Assembly (NCBI GenBank): GCA_937926265.1
Contig: CALAZS010000040.1
Coordinates: 1 to 16,767 of the forward strand
Reading direction: 5' to 3'
Length of the DNA stretch: 16,767 nucleotides
Origin: an uncultured Gammaproteobacteria bacterium
GTDB taxonomy: Bacteria; Pseudomonadota; Gammaproteobacteria; Chromatiales; Chromatiaceae
A program made the translations under genes and the position numbers. Every line of letters begins with the position of its first letter. Position 1 is the first letter of the stretch. Below are positions 7,141 through 12,363 of this stretch, in pieces. Below the pieces are notes generated by a model. It did no database searches. It saw nothing but the letters and a program-made list of their open reading frames with translations, and was not told the DNA's origin.

Positions 7141-7998
7141 ATGACTTATTGTGTCGGATTGCGTTTGAACGAGGGGCTGGTATTTGCCTCAGATTCAAGA
7201 ACCAATGCGGGTGTCGATTATGTGACCAGCTACAGCAAAATGCATGTTTTTCAGCCTGCCAATGATCGTATCTTTGTAATTCTGTCTGCTGGTAATCTTG
7301 CGACGACGCAGGAAGTAATGAATCACATTAAAAGGGATATCGATTATCCGGGAAATGGCCCGAACTTAACCAATGTTCGTTACCTGTTCGAGGCGGCGGA
7401 ATACCTGGGCAAACTCAGCCAGGAGGTTCAACAGGAGCATAATACTGCATTGAACTCAACTGGCGTTAACGGTGAGACTACACTGTTACTCGGAGGCCAG
7501 ATAGCAGGTGAAGAACATGGCTTGATGTTGATTTACCCTCAGGGTAATTACATTGCAGCATCGCCTGAAACCCCTTATCTGCAAATTGGTGAAAGTAAAT
7601 ATGGCAAGCCCGGGCTTGACCGAATTGTTCGGCCTGATTTAAACCTGGATGAAGGTGCGCGTTTGTGCCTTGTTTCTCTTGATGCAACAACTCGTTCCAA
7701 TATCACTGTAGGTCCTCCATTTGAAGTTTCCACCTATAAGCAAAACGATTTAAAGCTTAATTGTCGATGCACTTTTGATGAAGCTGATCCCTATTTAATA
7801 AACCTCAGAAAATCCTGGAATGATGGTATTAACCAGGTTTTTCAGCGTCTGCCTTCCATGCAATGGAATCCTCAACAGACTGAAATGCCTTTGCAGCAGG
7901 TACAGCAACAAATTCAGCAACAGGCTCAACAACAGGTTCAACAACAGCAGCAGGTTCAGGCCTACGGTACACAATCTGATTTTGATATTCACAAGTAG
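7141..7998 (+). CDS. anbu: Anbu proteasome-like peptidase with glutamine-rich tail
   Basis: Anbu is a bacterial relative of the proteasome beta subunit and HslV, an N-terminal-threonine hydrolase in the cytoplasm. I start it at 7141 rather than the in-frame ATG at 7108. That start has a strong ribosome-binding site (GGGGGA), and removing its Met exposes Thr2 of MTYCVGLRL as the catalytic residue. Counting that threonine as 1, Asp17 (ASDSR) and Lys32 (SYSKMHVF) are in the expected places, so the active site looks complete. The protein is 285 aa. The first ~240 residues are the family domain. Residues 252-273 are an extraordinary tail with 17 glutamines in 22 positions, spaced by V/I/A at roughly every fourth residue. 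It is divergent from the transglutaminase/ATP-grasp/alpha-E operon, its usual partner set. Its natural substrate is unknown. Confidence 0.92.
   Translation: MTYCVGLRLNEGLVFASDSRTNAGVDYVTSYSKMHVFQPANDRIFVILSAGNLATTQEVMNHIKRDIDYPGNGPNLTNVRYLFEAAEYLGKLSQEVQQEHNTALNSTGVNGETTLLLGGQIAGEEHGLMLIYPQGNYIAASPETPYLQIGESKYGKPGLDRIVRPDLNLDEGARLCLVSLDATTRSNITVGPPFEVSTYKQNDLKLNCRCTFDEADPYLINLRKSWNDGINQVFQRLPSMQWNPQQTEMPLQQVQQQIQQQAQQQVQQQQQVQAYGTQSDFDIHK
7894..7959 (+). repeat. Degenerate CAA/CAG repeat with 12-nt period inside anbu
   Basis: The DNA coding for residues 252-273 of Anbu is a run of CAG and CAA codons interrupted by GTA, ATT, GCT and GTT about every fourth codon. Units such as CAACAGGTTCAA recur with small changes. 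The codons alternate between CAA and CAG, so this is not a pure triplet expansion, but the 12-nt units could gain or lose copies. Confidence 0.75.
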
Positions 7999-8006
7999 TA
8001 TCAGGA

Positions 8007-8027
8007 TTAGCGCGAGTTTAGCGCGAG
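8007..8027. repeat. Short direct repeat after anbu
   Basis: TTAGCGCGAG occurs twice, at 8007-8016 and 8018-8027, separated by one T, just past the anbu stop. The purpose is unknown. It may be a replication-slippage duplication. Confidence 0.5.
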
Positions 8028-8073
8028 TAACCCGGGCACTTTTGCACAATAACTAATCATTTGCACTTAAGAT

Positions 8074-8098
8074 CGCACTTTTCTGGTGCGTTTTCTTC
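8074..8098 (+). terminator. Possible rho-independent terminator after anbu
   Basis: CGCAC (8074-8078) and GTGCG (8086-8090) can pair around a 7-nt loop, followed at once by TTTTCTTC. The stem is only 5 bp, so it is weak. The position, between anbu and gpmI, is appropriate. If it fails, gpmI would be read together with anbu. Confidence 0.35.
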
Positions 8099-8213
8099 AG
8101 GCTTTTTAACTGTTTTTTTGAAATAATCCCTTCAATGTGCCTGAATTTAAGGGTGGCATGTTTCTTGTTTGGTCTAAGTGACTATGAATCATTTTGATCC
8201 CGCGTAAACATAT

Positions 8214-9806
8214 ATGTTGACGATATCAGGAGTTCCAAGAAAACCTGTGGTGCTTGTAATTCTTGATGGCTTTGGCACGAATCCAAGTAAGACAAACAAC
8301 GCGGTAGCCCAGGCAACAACGACTTCGCTGGATAATTATTTCAGTCGTTATCCCCACACTACACTTAATGCATCCGGCCCTTCAGTCGGGTTGCCAGATG
8401 GCCAGATGGGCAATTCGGAAGTTGGTCATCTTACGCTTGGCGCTGGCAGTATTATTCGCCAGGATGCCGTTTGTATCAGTGACGCTATCCTTTCAGGCGA
8501 GTTTTACAATAATGAAACCTTTCTGGCAGCAATAGATCATGCCAGGTCAAAACAACGTCCTGTGCATCTTATTGGCCTTGTTTCAGATGGTGGTGTTCAC
8601 AGTCATCTTGATCATTTACAGGCATTGATCGAAATGTGCCGGCAACGTGGTGCAAGACCTTTACTGCATATGATTACTGACGGTCGTGACACCCTGCCTC
8701 AATCTGCAATGTATTTTATTCCCGAGATCGAAAAACAACTGCATGAAAGTGGCGGTGCTATTGCCAGTATTACCGGGCGTTATTATGCAATGGATAGAGA
8801 CAAGCGTTGGGAGCGTACTGAACTGGCATGGCGGGCATTGCGCCTTTCAAAAGGGGAAAAAGGCCAGTGTGCTGAAACTGCCATCAAGGCAGCTTACGCA
8901 GCCGGTGATACTGATGAATTTATCAAGCCAATCCTGCTGTCTACCTTTGAACCGATGATGGAAGATGATGCGGTCATATTTTTTAATTTCAGGAAAGATC
9001 GACCACAACAGCTGGCCGCGGCACTGGCGTATGAACAGTTTGATGGTTTTGACCGAGGTGATGCCGGCCTGGTAAACCTGAGCTGCATGATGCCCTATGA
9101 TGCGAGCATGCCTTTTCCTTATGCTTTTGTTCCTGAAAAACCGGAAACCACATTAGCCCAGGTGCTGAGTCAGAATGGATTGTCTCAATTTCATTGTGCA
9201 GAGACTGAGAAATATGCGCACGTGACTTATTTCTTTAATGGTGGTCAAACAACAACATACGATGGAGAAAAGCATTTTCTGGTGCCTTCACCCAAAGTGG
9301 CAACCTATGACCTGAAACCTTCGATGAGTGCCAAAGAAGTTGCTGATGCTGTCATTGGTGCGATAAGTGAAGGTGTATATGGTTTTATGGTGGTGAATTT
9401 TGCCAATGGCGACATGGTAGGTCATACGGCCAAACGGCATGCTGTTATAGAGGCGGTAGAAACACTCGACCGCGAAGTTAACCGTGTATTAAATGCCTGT
9501 GAAACGGCAGGTTACTCGGTAGTATTAACGGCTGATCATGGTAACTGTGAGGAAATGATTGATCCTTTTACCGGTGAACCACATACCCAGCATACAACTT
9601 ATCCGGTGCCCTGCATGATTATTGATGAAGATAACTGGCAACTGTCATCATCAGGAGGTCTTTCCAATGTTGCACCTACCGTGCTGCAACTCATGGGTAT
9701 TAGAAAACCGTTGAAAATGTCAGCTTCATCACTGTTACTCAAGAAATTACCTGGACATCGTGTGCCTGAAAGAAACCAGGCGGCCAATCTGCGGGGTGTT
9801 GCCTAA
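8214..9806 (+). CDS. gpmI: 2,3-bisphosphoglycerate-independent phosphoglycerate mutase
   Basis: This cytoplasmic glycolytic and gluconeogenic enzyme interconverts 3- and 2-phosphoglycerate, using two metal ions and a phosphoserine intermediate. The 530-aa product has the usual length. It opens with KPVVLVILDGFG, whose aspartate is a metal ligand. The phosphorylated serine lies in GQMGNSEVGH (Ser68). The substrate-binding DGRDT motif follows, and the alkaline-phosphatase-type metal site ADHGNCEEM comes near the C-terminus. The ATG at 8214 gives a normal N-terminus, but I see no real ribosome-binding site before it (upstream GCGTAAACATAT). No later start would keep the conserved first strand. 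The gene lies 215 nt after anbu on the same strand and converges with the STAS gene, whose stop codon is only 7 nt away. Confidence 0.96.
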   Translation: MLTISGVPRKPVVLVILDGFGTNPSKTNNAVAQATTTSLDNYFSRYPHTTLNASGPSVGLPDGQMGNSEVGHLTLGAGSIIRQDAVCISDAILSGEFYNNETFLAAIDHARSKQRPVHLIGLVSDGGVHSHLDHLQALIEMCRQRGARPLLHMITDGRDTLPQSAMYFIPEIEKQLHESGGAIASITGRYYAMDRDKRWERTELAWRALRLSKGEKGQCAETAIKAAYAAGDTDEFIKPILLSTFEPMMEDDAVIFFNFRKDRPQQLAAALAYEQFDGFDRGDAGLVNLSCMMPYDASMPFPYAFVPEKPETTLAQVLSQNGLSQFHCAETEKYAHVTYFFNGGQTTTYDGEKHFLVPSPKVATYDLKPSMSAKEVADAVIGAISEGVYGFMVVNFANGDMVGHTAKRHAVIEAVETLDREVNRVLNACETAGYSVVLTADHGNCEEMIDPFTGEPHTQHTTYPVPCMIIDEDNWQLSSSGGLSNVAPTVLQLMGIRKPLKMSASSLLLKKLPGHRVPERNQAANLRGVA

Positions 9807-9816
9807 GTGTTGCCTA
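9796..9816. repeat. Tandem 10-bp repeat covering two convergent stop codons
   Basis: GTGTTGCCTA occurs at 9796-9805 and again at 9807-9816 with one base between. The first copy ends in the gpmI stop (TAA, 9804-9806). The second ends in CTA, which on the other strand is the TAG stop of the STAS gene (9816-9814). The arrangement looks like a small duplication that positioned the two gene ends. Confidence 0.6.
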
Positions 9817-10134
9817 GCTTTCGCAGCTATCCTGAATTTTTATGATTAGTTCCAGCCCGGACGTTATTAAAATGTTTTTTACAAGGTCCTGGGGATTACA
9901 AAGAATAAGTTGGCCTCCATGTTTAGCCAGTTCCTTGGCTTTTGAAACCAGTGTCCTTAGGCCAATTGAGGCAATAAAATCAAGGTCGGAAATATCAAGC
10001 ATGACTGACTTGTGATCAGTTGAAAGCAGACCGGGTAACTCCATTTCAAATATCTGGTTGCCAACCATATCAAGACGTCCGCTCAAGGAAAGTTTTATTG
10101 TCTGACCATCTCGGGACAGAGTATCTATTTTCAT
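9814..10134 (-). CDS. Stand-alone STAS-domain protein (anti-sigma-factor-antagonist type)
   Basis: A single STAS domain of 106 aa, related to SpoIIAA-type regulators that are switched by serine phosphorylation. I prefer the ATG at 10134 over the upstream in-frame ATG at 10200. It leaves the natural start MKIDTLSRDG, has AGGT about 8 nt upstream, and avoids overlapping the preceding gene. The phospho-acceptor region reads LDFIASIGLRTL, with Ser56 where SpoIIAA has its phosphorylated serine, although the preceding aspartate is Ala. It lies 29 nt after the glutaminase fusion gene, in the same operon. No kinase or phosphatase partner is encoded in the window. A role in a phosphorylation switch acting with the upstream glutaminase is inference. 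Confidence 0.85.
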   Translation of the reverse strand: MKIDTLSRDGQTIKLSLSGRLDMVGNQIFEMELPGLLSTDHKSVMLDISDLDFIASIGLRTLVSKAKELAKHGGQLILCNPQDLVKNILITSGLELIIKIQDSCES

Positions 10135-10163
10135 AAGTGTTACCTGGAGCCATTCATGGCATA

Positions 10164-12020
10164 TTATTGCATAAGGCTTTTTATTTCCTTGTTGGTCCAT
10201 TCAAGCTTGTGGAAAGTTTCAATGGCAAGGTTTTTATAAAGTTTCTTCTGTATATTTAGGGCGATACTTGAGTTATTGTCAAACAATTGATGGGTGTCAA
10301 ACCAGGAAACAATGGATTTCTGGTCGGCGACAATGTCGGCAATTCTGCTTTCGGCACCCAGCAGAGCACCTTCACCGAAAGCAAAACCTTCACCAATAAC
10401 GTTAATGCGTTTTTTCTTTTTCTTGCTGACCGAAACAAGCACATTCACCCAGACACTGACCTGTCCTTCTTCAACAAAAAACAATTTATCTGCAGGGTCA
10501 CCTTCCTTGCATATGACTTGATCGGCTTCAAAGACCTGGCTTTGCATCAGGCTTGAAATGAACTGCAGTTCTTCTGTCGTCATGTCCGATAAGATTGGTT
10601 GGGAAGAGGGCTGTCCTTTCTGATTCATTACCGAGGGTTGCCACTCATACCTTTCGAGTAAATCATTCTCACAACTCTCAAGCGCATGATCGATGTCATC
10701 AAACCCCATTTCCGGCCAGGCAGTTTCATCAGGCAGCATGGCTTTTAGTTTATTGGTCAGGCCAAAGCTTTTGGGTATTTCTATAAATATCAGTTTACTG
10801 CCTTCATGGTTAAGTCGAATGGTCAGATCGCATAACTGTTGAACAGCCGCATGATTGATTGAAGAAACATGTTTGAAGTTAAGGATGACGTGAGTGGGCA
10901 GGTTTTCTCGCGCCATGATTTCATGCATAACAAGTTCGGCAGAAACAAACTGCATATCACCGGCCAGGTCGAGTACCCTGATACCCTGACCGTGTTCGCT
11001 AAGAATTTCCTGGGCATACTGGTCACGTAATATCTTCGACCTTACTGTGCTGCCATCGTAATTGCGTCGTATGGTTGACGAAGTTGTGGTTCGGGTTGAT
11101 TGCAGCATATGCAGATCAAAAGTGCGCGATACCATTTCGCACACAGCCAGGCCTCTTACGCTATTGCCTTTCTCATCCAGTCGCGGTGAAAAAACCGCCA
11201 GTCCAAGCTGGCCGGGCAGCACGGCAACAATGCCGCCGCCAACGCCGCTTTTAGCGGGCATACCAACTCTGTAAATCCAGTTGCCTGAATAGTCGTACAT
11301 GCCACAGGATGCCATCACACCAAGCACATTGGGAATTTGCATCGAATTCAGGGCGCGAATGCCTGTGATTGGATTGACGCCGTCATTGGCCAGGGTTGCT
11401 CCCATTAATGCCAGATCGCGGCAGGTCACCTTGATAGAGCATTGCCTGAAATAAACATCAAGGACTTCTTCGGGGTCGCCGGCTAAAATGTCGTAGTTTC
11501 TGAGAAGATGGGAAATGGCGCGGTTACGATGACCGGTAGATTTTTCAGATTCATATATCTCTAAATCGACCGACAGTTTGCGCCCGGTATATTTTTCAAA
11601 TACATCCAGAATGTGGTTGATTTTTTCTTCACCGGTATTGCCTGCAACCATGCCACTTGTGGCAATGGCTCCGGCATTGATCATCGGGTTTCTGGGTCTG
11701 CCGGTATCGGGTTCAAGACTGATGGAGTTGAATGCCTCGCCAGAGGGTTCTACATCAACCTTGGATTCGACAAATTCAAGATCGTTATCTTCAAGCGCGA
11801 TGCCGTAGGTGAAGGCTTTGGAGATGGATTGGATACTGAATTCAGTGCGACTGTCGCCAACCTGGTAAACGTGGCCATCAACAGTGACAATAACTATGCC
11901 GAATTCATCCGGGTCAACTTTGGCAAGTTCTGGTATGTAATCAGCTACATTACCTTCCCTAAGCTCGAGAAATTGTTTGTGAAGTTCTTCCAGGTGAAGG
12001 TGAAAAGGGGTCAGCTTCAT
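10164..12020 (-). CDS. glsA: Glutaminase A fused to STAS and cyclic-nucleotide-binding domains
   Basis: A 618-aa protein whose N-terminal half hydrolyses glutamine to glutamate and ammonia. Residues 1-305 are a complete serine-beta-lactamase-fold glutaminase: the catalytic S-x-x-K is Ser65-Ile-Ser-Lys68 (IQSISKAF), followed by PMINAGAIA, the GDPEEVLDVYFRQCS segment and the SGVGGGI glycine loop. Residues ~345-445 form a STAS domain, but the usual phospho-serine loop reads VSSINHAAVQQL, so it is probably not phosphorylated at the normal site. Residues ~480-600 are a CRP-like cyclic-nucleotide-binding domain with FGEGALLGAESRIA, keeping the ligand-contacting Glu550 and Arg559. A lysine run (533-537) sits between two of its strands. 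Ordinary GlsA is about 310 aa and lacks both extra domains. Similar fusions exist in other bacteria. No DNA-binding domain follows. No clear ribosome-binding site is visible before the ATG. Confidence 0.93.
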   Translation of the reverse strand: MKLTPFHLHLEELHKQFLELREGNVADYIPELAKVDPDEFGIVIVTVDGHVYQVGDSRTEFSIQSISKAFTYGIALEDNDLEFVESKVDVEPSGEAFNSISLEPDTGRPRNPMINAGAIATSGMVAGNTGEEKINHILDVFEKYTGRKLSVDLEIYESEKSTGHRNRAISHLLRNYDILAGDPEEVLDVYFRQCSIKVTCRDLALMGATLANDGVNPITGIRALNSMQIPNVLGVMASCGMYDYSGNWIYRVGMPAKSGVGGGIVAVLPGQLGLAVFSPRLDEKGNSVRGLAVCEMVSRTFDLHMLQSTRTTTSSTIRRNYDGSTVRSKILRDQYAQEILSEHGQGIRVLDLAGDMQFVSAELVMHEIMARENLPTHVILNFKHVSSINHAAVQQLCDLTIRLNHEGSKLIFIEIPKSFGLTNKLKAMLPDETAWPEMGFDDIDHALESCENDLLERYEWQPSVMNQKGQPSSQPILSDMTTEELQFISSLMQSQVFEADQVICKEGDPADKLFFVEEGQVSVWVNVLVSVSKKKKKRINVIGEGFAFGEGALLGAESRIADIVADQKSIVSWFDTHQLFDNNSSIALNIQKKLYKNLAIETFHKLEWTNKEIKSLMQ

Positions 12021-12363
12021 GTTTTATGTTTCATGGTTGGTGTGTTTTTTTGTATTTATTCATGCCTTCATCAAGTGGCTTTGGTAATTCAGGTAGCGAT
12101 ATCAAGGCGAAAATAATTTCCATATTCCTTTTCCCATTGAAGATTTTCCGTTAATTATTCAGCTGAATTATTCAGGACAGCGACATAACGTTACCGCATG
12201 CATTAATACCGATAAACCGCTGACTGTTCATAACCGTTTATAGTCAGCAATCAACATGCCAAGTGGGTTTTAATGAAAAATCAATTGCTTAGGTTTTACC
12301 GGGCTTTATCGTTTTGCACGAAAACAGGGCGGCAATCCTTACGGATTGCCATTTTGGTGCAGA
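12021..12363. other. 343-nt intergenic region between glsA and ppc
   Basis: This is the longest non-coding stretch. It should hold the glsA promoter on the minus strand, but I found no convincing -35/-10 pair. It contains two interlocked dyads at 12212-12248 (ATAAAC with GTTTAT, and GCTGACT with AGTCAGC). Near the ppc end is a clear terminator-like hairpin at 12331-12350. I see no RNA gene and no credible small ORF. Confidence 0.6.
12331..12350 (-). terminator. Hairpin downstream of ppc, probable terminator
   Basis: GGCAATCC (12331-12338) and GGATTGCC (12343-12350) form a perfect 8-bp stem with a 4-nt loop, beginning 13 nt past the ppc stop. On the minus strand it is followed by GCCCTGTTTTC, a short and delayed T-run. 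It is the only good candidate to end the GT5-ppc transcript. Confidence 0.55.

Noticed and set aside
8038..8078. Repeated TTTGCAC/CGCAC words downstream of anbu as an operator array
   Set aside because: The spacing is irregular and the words are short. I cannot separate this from chance.
10135..10200. Longer start for the STAS protein at 10200
   Set aside because: It would overlap the end of the glutaminase gene, and its extra 22 residues do not resemble a STAS domain. The ATG at 10134 has AGGT upstream.
10400..10425. A/T homopolymer run in the glutaminase fusion as a possible frameshift
   Set aside because: The frame continues cleanly on both sides with cyclic-nucleotide-binding domain sequence, so the lysine run is a real insertion in the protein.
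11613..12116. Plus-strand ORF of 167 aa overlapping the glsA start
   Set aside because: It is antisense to the conserved glutaminase domain and has a composition typical of a shadow frame.
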